64,000 nt of DNA from Ascaphus truei. Taxonomy: Eukaryota > Chordata > Amphibia > Anura > Ascaphidae. Position 1 is the first letter of the stretch; each line of letters starts with the position of its first letter. The position numbers and the translations under genes were made by a program. Below are positions 11,461 to 22,001 of this stretch, piece by piece. The stretch lies in assembly GCA_036426205.1 (NCBI GenBank), contig CM071568.1, positions 214,935,245 through 214,999,244 of the forward strand, in the 5' to 3' direction. Below the pieces are notes generated by a model. The model worked only from the letters and a program-made list of their open reading frames with translations, did not search any database and was not told the DNA's origin.

Positions 11461-12780
11461 ACTGTACCGTGTATGAGTTTCACTGGATGTGCTAAAAACT
11501 GAGCTCTGTCTGTGTTTTATGTTCTGTCTCTGATTTTAACTATATATTGCCAAGTAGCACCCCTCTGTGACACTCATATGCTTATATATATGTTGTGATT
11601 ATTTTGGGGTTCAATAGGAGCTTGTTGCGTGTCCAGTATGTTTTACAATTGTTTTTGTAGTTCAGACTCTGCTATAAGGGTGCCTGGATAGATTCTGCTG
11701 GGGTCCTGAGTCACAGCAGAAGACATCAATTGAAAACCACTCTCAGGCAGTATCATACCCTCCCTTTTTCTCTACATTTCCGTATATTCGACAAGCTCCA
11801 CAGAGATAGCGCCCGGGTTTCTCTTCAAACAACTCCCCTTTAAATATATATTGCCATGCTCAGTAGCACTCCTCTGTGACACTCATATGCTTATAATATG
11901 TTTGTGTTATTTTGGGGGTTCACATAGGAGCTTGTTCGTGTCCAGTATGTTTTACAATTGTTGTTCAGCTAGTCTTGGCTGTTTGGAGGGTGGTCAAACC
12001 CCTACCTATTTGATGTTCACACCCCCTCCCACATTTAAATGGTTAAGGGCTCACTCCCATAGCATCTTCCACTCGGGGAACTTGCTGGTTGCATTATGTT
12101 GTGACCCTCTAATACAGAGTGCTTTTCCTGGTAATGTACAGGTTATATAAAGCTTCAATCAGACTTAGAACTTGCAACTAATTGTGACAGATTTACTAAA
12201 ATCATTCTTCCTGTTACACCAGGTTATTAAGAATTTATTAGCGTTAGGGACCCCTGAATTGTGGTCTGTGCCGTGCAGTTGGCTCAGGGGCTTACAACAA
12301 TTTGGCCAAAAATGTTAACCTAAAAGACCATTTTACTCGATATTTATACATATATATTTAGGCACTGTACCGTGTATGAGTTTCACTGGATTTGCTAAAG
12401 NNNNNNNNNNNNNNNNNNNNNNNNNNNNNNNNNNNNNNNNNNNNNNNNNNNNNNNNNNNNNNNNNNNNNNNNNNNNNNNNNTTGTTCAGCTGTCTTGGCT
12501 GTTTGGGGTGGCAACCTCCTACCTAATTGTAGCTCACCCCCTCCCACATTTAAATGGTTAAGGGCTCACTCCATAGCTCTTCCACTCAGGGGAACTTGCT
12601 GCTTGCAGTATGGTTGTACACTCTAATACAGAGTGCTTTTCCTGGTAATGTACAGGTTATTAAAGCTTCAATCAGACTTAGAACTTTGCAACTAATATTG
12701 ACAGATTTACTATAAATCATTCTTCCTGTTAAAACTGAGCTCTGTCTGTGTTTTATGTTCTGTCTCTGATTTTAAATTTT
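11461..12780. repeat. Repeated, poorly resolved patch with an N-run
   Basis: The block 'gcactgtaccgtgtatgagt' with its followers occurs at 11461 and 12362. The block with 'cactcatatgcttata' occurs at 11570 and 11880. The 'ttgttcagctgtcttggc' block occurs at 11961 and 12482. Copies differ by many one-base gaps. Bases 12401-12481 are 81 Ns. The pattern fits uncorrected gap-filling rather than real tandem duplication. Confidence 0.7.
12401..12481. other. Assembly gap (81 N)
   Basis: A run of 81 unknown bases. The sequences on its two sides are both copies of the neighbouring repeat, so the gap probably sits inside a collapsed or mis-joined repeat. Confidence 1.
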
Positions 12781-13032
12781 AATTTAGATTTAAACAGATT
12801 AATTCTATGAATGATTAACATTTCATAGACAAGTAAGGTGTTGTACCTGATAGACTATGTATCTATGTATCATAATGCGCATAGCCTGGTGGCACAAAAA
12901 GGACAGTCAGATAATAAAGTTTACACAGAAAGCAGAAAAAGAAAGCAAGAGAGGAAATCAGTTGACATGTGAGGTGAAATACTAAATACTGAAGAAAGAG
13001 AGGCAAAAAAAATTGGGGACTTCATAAGGTAT

Positions 13033-13236
13033 TAAAGGAAAGTGATGGGAAGGGGAGAGAGAAGAGGATGAGAGAGAGAAAGGGAGGGAGGGAAGATGGG
13101 GACAGAGAGAAGAGGAGTGGAGTGAGAGGGGAACAGAGTAGGAAGGAGGGGAGGTGGGAAGGGGGTAGAAAGAGAATGGGAGTGGGGGAGCAGAGGCAGT
13201 GGGGTACGGGAGAGAGGGGAAACAGGGAAGGAGACC
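13033..13236 (+). repeat. Polypurine (GGGAGA)-rich tract
   Basis: About 200 bases almost purely purine on the plus strand, built from imperfect GGGA and GAGA units. Frames on the minus strand here are Ser/Pro/Leu-rich artefacts. Confidence 0.9.
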
Positions 13237-13239
13237 CAT

Positions 13240-13950
13240 GCAAAGTCAAAGTTTATGACTACAGAGTACTGCAAACCATGTGAAAACGGGCACTTTAGCA
13301 AGCATATCTTTGCAGGAAGGTGGCTTCGGCTGTGTGTTAATTATCTCTCTTTCTGCTTTAACATCTTTGCCTAATGACTATTATGCTATTAAGCATCTGT
13401 TTTAATAATTGTTCATCTTTTCAATAAACATTGCTACTGTACCACTGCCTTGTATTAAAAAAATATGTGCACCTTATTTTATATAAATGTGAATTTTAGT
13501 TATTAAATCCCTATTGTTGGTTCAGTAACTTAATAATGTTCTAAAATGTTGACAATTTAAAAAAAATTATTGTTTGCAACAGTTTTAAATCACCATTACT
13601 TTGGCATACATTATTAATATTGGTGCTTTATCTCTTTCTCTTGCCCTAATCTAATACTCTGAATAGGAGTAACTAGGCTACTACGTACTGTCTTCCCTAA
13701 ATGCACCTCCTTGCACCATGACACTTGTCTCTTTAAACAAAATTGAAAAGCAGCTGCTCGGAGATAATAAACATACTGTATAGCTCGAGATGCATCTACT
13801 GTATAATGTTACAATATGTGCTGATTTGATATATTTGAAATATTCAGATAATTACAACCTATAAGATTCTGATATGCCATTCTAAATACCTTGGTAGCAA
13901 TATATTCTTTCAAAGCTAGAATAATCTTACCGATAAATTACATCCTGTTT
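13240..13950. other. AT-rich DNA, no recognised feature
   Basis: No coding, RNA or repeat signature recognised in about 0.7 kb. Confidence 0.5.
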
Positions 13951-13951
13951 G

Positions 13952-15045
13952 TAAAAAGCAGGGAGGCCTACTACATTAAGAAAGTCTCAGGTATACTAAG
14001 TAGGAGGGTGGGCACGACTGCATGTCTAGAGTCCCCTTTGGAGAGGGTGGGGTTATCAAAAGGAAGTGATGTCTTTGGGGGAGGGGGGGAGAGGTTATAT
14101 AAGTAAAAGATTACCTTATGTGAAGACTCTTTCTTTCTACAATTTGCTGGAGAAGCCCACCCTCCCTATATTTGGGTTTGAAAGGTGGGTCACAGGTTTG
14201 TTTGGGTGAGTTTGAAATGAAAAAAAATTGAAAGTGCAATTAATTTGGAAATCTGTGAAAAAGTCAAATGTGTATGACATGAATGTATACTTTGCTGGTA
14301 CAGCTTGGCAGTATGGTGTATGGGTCAGTGTTGGAACCTTGCCGGTTATGCTCTCTTGTCGAGAGGTTTCTCAACCTCTTGAGGAGTGGTCATATAGGAG
14401 GTGGTGCCATTCTAGTCTCAGGCTAGGTCCCCAGTGGCCTCTGTGGGGCAGGCCCCAGTCGGAGAGTATGCGTGCGCACACAAGCCGCGATGCGTGATCA
14501 CCTCGGCCAAAAGACACGATTTATGTATTTTGGCACCGGGGCTGAGCATTGGCCACTTCAAGGCGGCTGTTCAGCCAATGAGGGCGAATCAGCCGTGTGA
14601 CATCATGGCTACGCCCATTTCCCCTCCCTCACCTCCTCCCGTCAGATCTCTTGCTCTCCACTCGAAGCACAGCCGCAGACCACAGGCCGAGGCTGAAATG
14701 TGTGCACATGTCGCCAGGTGTTCCGGCGTGCGTGCAGCCGTGACCAATGGGGCTGTAGCCTAATGCAGCAGGAATGGGAGTGACCTCCCAAAGTGATGCG
14801 TTGTTTATAGTATCATCAGACTTGATGTGGTCGTTGGTGATTTTTGTTTTAACCTATGGGTATCCCGTGGACTTTTTGTTTCATTAGTCAGTCAGTAAGT
14901 AAGTAAGCTGGCAGGATCCTTGGGATATCTTATGATAGTTGTATTTCCATGTTGATTGTTGTTAATAAAAGCTGTGACAAATATTAATTCCAGAAACCTT
15001 GGTGTAGTGTGTTTATTTAAGCTTAAAAGGAGGTGACAGACATAC
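13952..15045 (+). mobile_element. Possible solo LTR (uncertain)
   Basis: The stretch has an LTR-like order: a TATA-like 'gttatataagtaaaag' at 14092, then an AATAAA at about 14964 in 'gttaataaaagctgtgac', and possible TG..CA ends ('tgtaaaaagc' near 13952 and 'ggaggtgaca' near 15041). No target-site duplication was found. A MITE at 14418-14763 sits inside. It could equally be unrelated repeat sequence. Confidence 0.3.
14418..14763. mobile_element. GC-rich MITE with ~20-bp TIRs
   Basis: Left end TCAGGCTAGGTCCCCAGTGG; the right end read on the complement is TTAGGCTACAGCCCCATTGG, 16 of 20 identical. The interior is GC-rich and full of CpG-derived dinucleotides, unlike the AT-rich flanks. No transposase. 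The superfamily is not certain. Confidence 0.65.
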
Positions 15046-16220
15046 AGTAGTGGCTAAGTTAGTCAAGAACTTTCAGAAATAGCTTCTCCCTTTAATGTAT
15101 TTTTTAGTTCTGCGATTCAACTTATTTCTTCTTTTATGTCTTTTCTCTGTCATTTCTCATTGAGCTGTATTATCACATGGTTCTAAGTTATTCTATCACT
15201 TACCTTGCTGCTGTTACAATTCAGCCTCTTACAAACTATTGGACTTAGTGCTCTCTTTTCTGGAGAAATGTAATTTTATAAAACATGGCAGAGCAATACA
15301 GAGGCCTGCAGCAAAAGTACATTCTTTGTAATAAAAACCAGCAAGACTCATGTTGTTTTTCTAGTGCATATTTATGTTTCATTTTGACAACTAAATAGTC
15401 AAAATATTGTTCACTTAATTCTACTGCCAACAGAAACATTGTTGAGTACATGTTCATTTTGTTTTCGTATTTGAAGAATTTATCTTGCATGTTTTTTTTC
15501 TCGTTCTGATTATATGACTACAACTTTAAAATGCACAACAGAACTTATTAATATACTATTTGTCAGAACTGGAGAAAATTCAAAGAACCTTGAAGTACTA
15601 GTAAATTATGAAAGTGATTAATTACAAAGACCTGCAGAAACTAATGTACAAACTTTTTTTATTATTAATGAAAAATATGATATGATCATATTTGTTGTAA
15701 AAGAGGGTAAAGCCCAGCAATAAATCTCAAAAACAGTTACTGATTTTTTTTGTATCCAAAAATTGTGTCATGGACATGGTTCCAATGTTTCAGTCAATAG
15801 GAACCTCTTCAGGGGTTGAAGCAACCAAAATGAGCTACAGTAAGACTCTGCTATACTGTATATGTGTATGTAAGAAGTGCAGAATAAATGGTCCAAAAAA
15901 GACGCAGACATCTGATGCGCTGTGTCACAGAGGATGCATCCTGGGCATCCACCTTTATACTCAGGATTCGGTACACAGTTCATCACAACAGGACAGCATC
16001 CCACAGTGTCCGACATGAATCTACAATGAGCACATAGTCAGTAAACAAAATTACAATACAGGCATACCCCCCGTTTGCACACCCTGCCTTAGCGTAAGAA
16101 AGGGTTCCTCACTATGAATTATTCTGTTATAATCTTATAAACATGGCAGATCTGTCAAATGTCTGTCAAAAAAGATGCAATTAGAGCTACGTTCATAAAT
16201 TGAGTCTTGCTCTCACTTTA

Positions 16221-16553
16221 CAGGCATACCCTGCATTAACATAAGCCATGGGACCGGAGCATGTATGTAAAGCGAAAATGTACTTAAAGTGAAGCACTAT
16301 CTTTTTTCCCACTTATCGATGCATGTACTGTACTGCAATCGTCATACACGTGCATAACCGATGTAGATAACGCATTTCTAACAGGTTCTATAGTCTCCCC
16401 GCTTGCGCACAGCTTCGGTTCAGGTAGGGAGCCGGTATTGCTGTTCAGGACGTGCTGACAGGCGCATGCGTGAACTGCCGTTTGCCTATTGGGCGATATG
16501 TCCTTACTCGCGAGTGTACTTAAAGTGAGTGTCCTTAAACCGGGGTATGCCTA
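16221..16553. mobile_element. Tigger-like element (non-autonomous)
   Basis: The left end is CAGGCATACCC at 16221 and the right end is its complement in 'cggggtatgcct' ending at 16553, preceded by TA on the left. CAGGCATACC is the recognisable Tigger TIR start. Subterminal 'cttaaagtgagtgtcc' echoes the left 'cttaaagtgaagc'. A second left-type end ('caggcatacccccc') at 16056 marks a truncated neighbour copy up to 16220. Confidence 0.75.
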
Positions 16554-16559
16554 TACATA

Positions 16560-17570
16560 ATGTACAAAGGAGGACCTGATAAAAGAAAGTACAATAAGTA
16601 TATAAAACCAAATGTGCAAAATGTAACAGTAAGAAATAAAATAACACATTAGAACAATCAGTGTAGACAATCAGATAAAATAATACGTTTACATATGCAT
16701 AGCAGTGGCTAGTCCAGCTAGCTCTCTATCTACCCTGTCATATAAGTTCTAGTACGACACAGACAGTGACAGGCTGTTCTATGGGGTTTCCCTCTCCTCA
16801 TGCTGACTTCCTGAGTGAAAGGAATGGTGGTGCATGTGCACGAGCTACAGGAAGGAAGTGCCTAAACTATAGTATGAAGTTCATCCCCTTAGGGGTGGGT
16901 CCTTCAGTCTGTGATTGGGGTTCCAACTATCTCCTCATGGAGTAGGAACTCTGAGCTCTCCTCCCGGCTGGGAGAGAGAGACATGTGCTCTTTCCCTCAT
17001 GGGCTGAGGCACTAACCTAATACAGAGAGGTCTCACTATCACCAGCCTGCCAGTACCATCCAGAATCCAGGGATCTATGTTATCAACTAAAGCATTCACT
17101 GTAGCAAAATTGCAGTGGCTGCTGTAATAAAGATCATCCTCATTTATACTTCTTTCTGGCTCCCTGGCAGTCTGTGTGGAGGGAGTATTGTGAGTAAGGA
17201 CTGTCCTAGCGGGGACTACCTTCAGCCTTGCTGAAGCCCCCTATGTCTGGAGGCGCTGTCACTAAGAAGAAGATCCAGAGGAATCCCTAAAAGTCTACCT
17301 GTCTTCCCCCACACCATCGCGGTTACCTCGGCTCTCCTGTGCCAAATAGGTAATCAGCACTACACCATGCAATAGCCATGACTAAATTTCCCATAGGGGG
17401 GACATGTGCTACATATGTAAGATATGTTTTCTGAGTAGTTTGTAAACATGTTTTTGAAGGTGGGTAGATTATACTTTTGTTAATTCATTTTATTTCTTCA
17501 TTTTCTTGCAGCAATTATTTATTTTTGTTGTAAGACTTTTAGGGGTATTTTTCAAAAAGTACTAGATCAT
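16560..17570. other. Unclassified sequence
   Basis: About 1 kb without a domain or clear repeat boundary. Short frames only. Confidence 0.4.
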
Positions 17571-17582
17571 TCCATAAATTAT

Positions 17583-18000
17583 TTAAAAATCAAAATCCTC
17601 AATGGAATGTTTAAACACACCCAAGAACGAAAATATTTCAACTCACAATGAGAAGACTCTTTAACACCAAAACATGAGGACTTAATGCGGATATGGGGTT
17701 TCTCCCACACTATTAGAATTATTTGTAATGATCCTGCCTGAATCTCTGCCAATGCACCTATCCATACCCCCCCTCCTACAGCATCCTCTTCCCCTCCATG
17801 CTGTTCCTTGTCACTGTTTTATTACCCTTCCAATGTCTTCAAACATCCCTTTCTCATCCTACCTTATCTATATCTCTGTTTCTTTCTTTTATTCTCCTTT
17901 CCTAATCTCTGCTTTAGCCACAGAATCCTTTGTTAATCAGTATTGTTGACCTGAGGAAGAGAGAAACACTCTTGAAAGCTTGTCCTATGATATCAATTGT
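17583..18000 (+). repeat. Dispersed repeat copy 1 (interrupted; resumes 19132)
   Basis: From 'atcctcaatggaatgtttaa' to 'cttgtcctatgatatcaat' it is homologous to 20069-20457, roughly 80 percent by eye. Its last part ('tagtccaaataaaaa.ggtatcacct') is separated and found at 19138-19170. The 1.13 kb in between is an insertion flanked by CAATTGT on both sides. Confidence 0.85.
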
Positions 18001-19131
18001 ATGTCTTTATTTATATAGCGCCAAAAGTGTACTCAGCTCTTCACAAAGAATACAGTACAGAGAATTAAAATACATTAAGCGCAGCAAAATCAGACAACAG
18101 GAAAGGAAATCCCTGCCCCAAAGAGCTTACAATCTAAGAGGTTTGAGGGAAAACTTAGAGATAGCAGGTGAGGGAATAAGTGATGTAAATGGCAGTGCTT
18201 AGCCACAGTGGGTGGTAGGAGTGACTGTGGGACAGTAGCAATGAGTGCAGGCTGTTGTGATGCTTACCTTGTGGGGTGAGTTTTAAGGTTAGTCAGTATT
18301 AAATAAGAAGGTTAACACCATTTACATGTGAAGAGAGGACAGGGAGGCATGGGTGAGATCAGGTGTGTATGTCTTAGTTCAGGCTTAGAGGAGATCCCCA
18401 GCAGCAGAAAGGAGTAGATAGAGGATTTGTGTGGGTGTTTTTTTATTGAGGGGTAAAGAAGTTGTTGGGAGAGAGGTGAATAAATAATGGTGCAGTGGGG
18501 AGTGGGGAAGTTGTAGAGAACAGAAACGCTCACAAAGGAGTGAGAAAACAGTAAACATGCAAAGCAAAATTGAGGGCACAGAGAGATGCAGGAGGAGAGA
18601 CTTCCCAGGTATTGGAGGATAGGAAGAGTACAAAGAATCACAGCTTTTAGAAAGTCAAGTTCCTACAGCTGCAGAGTTGTTGTTGTGAAGAGTCCAGATC
18701 TTCCTCTAATCTTCACCTCCAATTTCAACTTCAAAATTAACTCCAGACACTTTCAATGTTACATTTTAAAATGTTTCACAGCAATATGGCTCACAGCCAA
18801 GAGAGACTGACTTATATAGTTAAATAATTCACTTGACTAAGAATTAAGGGAGGGGTCTGTCTATTCAGCTCATACCAGTAAGATGTTAATTTGATTAAAG
18901 TTCTTTCAATTGATAGATGAAAATCAGATCAGTCATACCAGTAAGATGTTAATTTGATTAAAGTTTTTTCAATTGATAGATGAAAATCAGATCAGTCATA
19001 CTTATTTGAAGAAATTCATCAGAATATTAGTCCAGATATTCAGAATGCATCCATAATTAAAGATTAATCTCCAAAATTAACTCAGACACTTTCAATGTTA
19101 CACTTTAAAATGTTTCACAGCCATAACCTAA
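18001..19131 (-). mobile_element. 5'-truncated LINE insertion with 7-bp TSD
   Basis: The minus-strand 3' end lies at 18001-18160: complement of 'tatgtctttatttatatagc' and of 'aaagagcttacaatctaa', the tail motif shared with the LINE ending at 62145. CAATTGT at 17994-18000 is repeated at 19132-19138, matching a target-site duplication. No RT domain is left. The interior has a 63-bp direct duplication (18871-18933, 18934-18996) and a ~50-bp block repeated at 18740 and 19077. Confidence 0.7.
18871..18996. repeat. 63-bp tandem duplication
   Basis: Two adjacent 63-base units beginning 'cataccagtaagatgttaat' differ by one base (C/T in 'agttctttc' versus 'agttttttc'). Confidence 0.95.
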
Positions 19132-19321
19132 CAATTGTTAGTCCAAATAAAAAAAAGGTATCACCTAATACTGAAGTACTCATTTATTTGGCACTATCGC
19201 AATTGGACTAACACGGCTATTTCCGTTATACATATAAAAAAAATTCAAACAAATCTGCAGCTCCACTGGTCAGGTAAATTCTAAAATATGATGTAATTTA
19301 TCACACGAGCATCAGGGGTAA

Positions 19322-19740
19322 ATACAGTACAACGACATTTCAGACCACCCGGTCCTTTATCCAGCTCCTACACCAGTGTGCATCACACTGGGTCAACATA
19401 TAGTGAACTAATCATTCTGCTTTGACAGAACACGGGGGTTCCCAGCACTCGCTGCCGCAAAATGATAACAGAAATAGGATAATGCCAATACCAAAATGTA
19501 ATAATAGAAGCACAAGATTATAAAAATGGAAACATGTCATACACAAAACAAAGAAAGTGTGATTCTAAGTGTAAATGTAAGGGGAAAACACAGGGACAGG
19601 GAGACAATATACAAGGGATAAACCACACAGAGGGAGGTATGGGAAGGGTGAAAGGGGAAAAGGGGAAAGGGAAAAATAGGGGGGCAATGTTTTGGGGTAA
19701 AGACCCCTTCATCAGGCACGTTCCCCAAGGTCCCCCAGAC
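19322..19740 (-). other. Decayed hammerhead-like motifs in Penelope-end-like repeat
   Basis: Two spots read on the minus strand resemble hammerhead cores. At 19689-19730: CTGATGA followed by an AGGGGT/ACCCC stem and AAAAC in place of GAAAC. At 19325-19365: a CTGGATA core, a GGACC/GGTC stem and GAAAT. Neither keeps the full conserved core. They resemble the better motif at 21525-21566 and suggest old Penelope-type ends. Confidence 0.35.
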
Positions 19741-20068
19741 CAAGGGTACTTCTCTTATTCCCTGTGACCATATACAGAACCCAATAATAAAATCACAATA
19801 AACTAATAGTCCAAAGCAAAAAAATATAGACTATAATGTCAATGAATAATATAAGCAAAAAAGTCACAGAATCTCCAGGAAATGAGGAGCACCGTGTATA
19901 CTGCACTTGTGTTTAGTTGATCCAGTATTCCTGTCGCCAAATACTTTCTCCCTCCAACTCTCCTGCTTGTTGCAGCTGCAGCCCCATTACAGCAACAAGC
20001 AGGAGAATTGGAGAGAGAAAGAGGTGGTGACAGGAATACTGGATCAACTAAGCGCAAGTGCAGTATAA

Positions 20069-20490
20069 TTAAAAATCTAAATCCTCAATGGAATGTTTAA
20101 ACGCACCCAAGAACAGAAAACATTTGAACTCAGAATGATAAGACTCTTTGACACCAGAACAAGGGGACTTAATGCGGATATGGGGTTTCTCACACACTAT
20201 CACAATTGTCTGTAATTATCCTGTCTACTTCTCTGCCAATGTTCTTATCCACAATTCCCCCTTCCCATCAGCATCCCCTTCCCCCTCTATGCTGTTATTG
20301 TCATCTTCTTCAAACATCCCTTTCTCACCTACCTTATCTAAATCTCTGTTTTTTCTGCTTTCCATACCTCTGTTTAGCTACAGATTTCTTTGTAAACCAG
20401 TATTGCTGATATGAAGAAGAGAGTAGAACTCTCAAAAACTTGTCCTATGACATAAAGTGTTAGTCCAAATAAAAAAGGTATCACCTACAG
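20069..20490 (+). repeat. Dispersed repeat copy 2 (intact)
   Basis: Uninterrupted counterpart of the repeat at 17583-18000 plus 19138-19170, ending in 'tagtccaaataaaaaaggta'. This undisturbed copy reveals the insertion in copy 1. Confidence 0.85.
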
Positions 20491-20530
20491 TACTATTGAG
20501 GTGCACACATACCCACATAACCATATATAT

Positions 20531-20945
20531 AGCTGTCTGTGGGTGGGTTTACTAGCTATGCATCTTAACCCTGGCTGTGCTTAAAGCTGTGACCATGCAG
20601 CAAGCTTAAGCCAATAGGAAACCATGTTTAAAATGGTTTTGAAGCAAAAAGTGGCACAGTGTGCTCATTTGCATGTCATTTCCCAGAATCCCTTGCTGCA
20701 GTGGAAGTGCTGTGTGCTGGGTGATAATGGTGAAAGGCGGGGTTGCAGACCTGCCTAAGACATGCAAATGAGCATACAGTTATATTTCCATTTGCTATAT
20801 GCTTTGCTGTGGAGGGTTTTTGTCACTTTTTTTACTCACCATAACTTAACTAAGTATGGTAAAACCCATCCTCATTGCATCAGCTTTGCATAGCCAGTGT
20901 AATCAACCCCACACTGATGCGACCCATTAAGGTCGAAACAGCTGT
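20531..20945 (+). mobile_element. Retrozyme-like ~409-bp unit bounded by hammerhead halves
   Basis: The unit starts with AGCTGTC then TGTGGGTGGG (20531-20547) and ends with CCCACA, CTGATGC, GACC-cattaa-GGTC, GAAAC and AGCTGT (20908-20945). Joined head to tail or as a circle, the end of one unit and the start of the next form a type I hammerhead: GTC cleavage site, GAAAC, 4-bp stem II and a 6-bp stem I (CCCACA/TGTGGG). Related inverted copies lie at 28265-28605 and 35110-35455. No ORF. One core base is off-consensus (C for A in CTGATGC). Confidence 0.6.
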
Positions 20946-20946
20946 G
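20910..20946 (+). ncRNA. Hammerhead-like motif, family 2
   Basis: Core CTGATGC 20914-20920 (consensus CUGANGA), stem II GACC 20921-20924 with GGTC 20931-20934, GAAAC 20935-20939. Stem I CACA 20910-20913 can pair with TGTG 20943-20946 locally, or better with TGTGGG at 20538 in a circular or tandem arrangement. A9 is replaced by C, so this copy may be inactive. Folded by eye only. Confidence 0.5.
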
Positions 20947-21011
20947 AGGCCCCGCTGGCTGGGGCTGCATGCCCCACAACTTTGACGGAAGAGATAGCGA
21001 TTTTGTGTTGC

Positions 21012-21229
21012 TGATAACAGAAAGATTAAGAAGATTAAGAAGATTCAGAGGAGGAATGCTGTCCAGTTTGCCCTGTGTGATTATATCCGGATGGATCGCC
21101 TGAACTTCAGTCGGTTGGTGTTACAGAAGTTATTTGGCTTCAGCCCCATGGAATTGGACTATATTTTTGAAGTGACACCAAGTAAGTGTTACCAAGTGAT
21201 CTTTACAAACCCTTTGAGCAGTGAGCTCC
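21012..21229 (+). pseudogene. Retroelement ORF1 fragment (ZCCHC3-like N-terminus)
   Basis: The plus frame contains RRNAVQFALCDYI directly followed by RMDRLNFSRLVLQKLFGF. This resembles the N-terminal part of the amphibian 'ZCCHC3-like' proteins, which are LINE/retroelement ORF1 (gag-like) proteins binding RNA through later CCHC zinc knuckles. The knuckles are absent: similarity fades at about 21229 and the frame continues into unrelated sequence. A 5'-retained, truncated fragment lying next to the Penelope-like element. Recognition is from family memory and moderate. Confidence 0.5.
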
Positions 21230-21357
21230 AGTACACTCACATGCTCCACGATAATAAACAGCAGTGTAACCAACTGAGGGTTAGGAGCGACGCCGATAGT
21301 ACAGCTACACACGAGTCCTCTGGATAGAATCTGTCTCTTCCGCATCCAAACAGCGTC

Positions 21358-21365
21358 TGACGTCA
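21358..21365. promoter_or_regulatory. Perfect CRE palindrome TGACGTCA
   Basis: The 8-bp palindrome TGACGTCA lies in the CpG-rich end of the Penelope-like unit, about 160 bp from the hammerhead motif. A second CRE lies at 36066-36073 near a similar motif. It could be an internal promoter element or chance. Confidence 0.3.
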
Positions 21366-21524
21366 CAGAACTTCCTCAGCTTTCCTCCAATGGTAAGGGA
21401 GGTGGCAGGCTACGGAGTCAGCGTCAGCGACAGTTCGATGGTCTTTGCAATGGAAGGACATCTGTTTCACAGGGAACGGCAAGAAGCTCCACACAGCTCA
21501 CGAGTCTCTGCGCAATTTCAGATA

Positions 21525-21566
21525 ACCCTACGCGTTTCATCCGGGTATTCGGACTTCTTCAGGGGT
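21525..21566 (-). ncRNA. Hammerhead ribozyme-like motif, family 1 (best preserved)
   Basis: Minus strand, in order: stem I ACCC (21566-21563), CTGAAGA (21562-21556, matches CUGANGA), one extra A, stem II GUCCG/CGGAU (21554-21550 and 21543-21539) with a 6-nt loop, GAAAC (21538-21534), two-base stem III loop GC, GUA cleavage triplet (21531-21529), stem I GGGT (21528-21525). All core nucleotides are present. The G.U pair closing stem II looks like CpG decay, and the extra A is non-canonical. The very short stem III is typical of the hammerheads known in Penelope-like elements. It lies 3' of the minus-strand Penelope ORF. Confidence 0.6.
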
Positions 21567-22001
21567 GTATGAATACAAACAGTCTCTCAACTTTAAATAG
21601 TCCCCAAAAGGGGAGGGGAAGGGGCGGACACAGCAGCGTCATAGCACAGAACATGCCCAAAAGGCAATAGTGTAAACATACAGATAGCAGCCAATATAGA
21701 CAAAAACTAGAATGGATACACATAATAATAATCAATGATACATATACATAAGAATTATATAACAAAAATATATATATGTAAACATACATAGATAATGATA
21801 AAAATCTATAATAAATATCCAGGTGGAACCTACAGTAAGTGAAGACAAAAAAGAAAATCAGCACAAGCAATTATATTAAAATCTAAATGGACCATAAAAG
21901 ATACATATTAAAAATGATAAAAAAGGAAAATTGTGAATATATATGTTTTAATATAATGGACATAAGAGATTAAAAAACCACAATATAAAAACACATATAC
22001 A

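Noticed and set aside
13022..13301. Ser/Pro/Leu-rich minus-strand frames
   Set aside because: Complement of the polypurine tract.
15775..15830. Hammerhead on the minus strand (CTGAAGA..GAAAC)
   Set aside because: Both core blocks exist, but stem I and stem III do not pair convincingly; kept only as part of the general signature.
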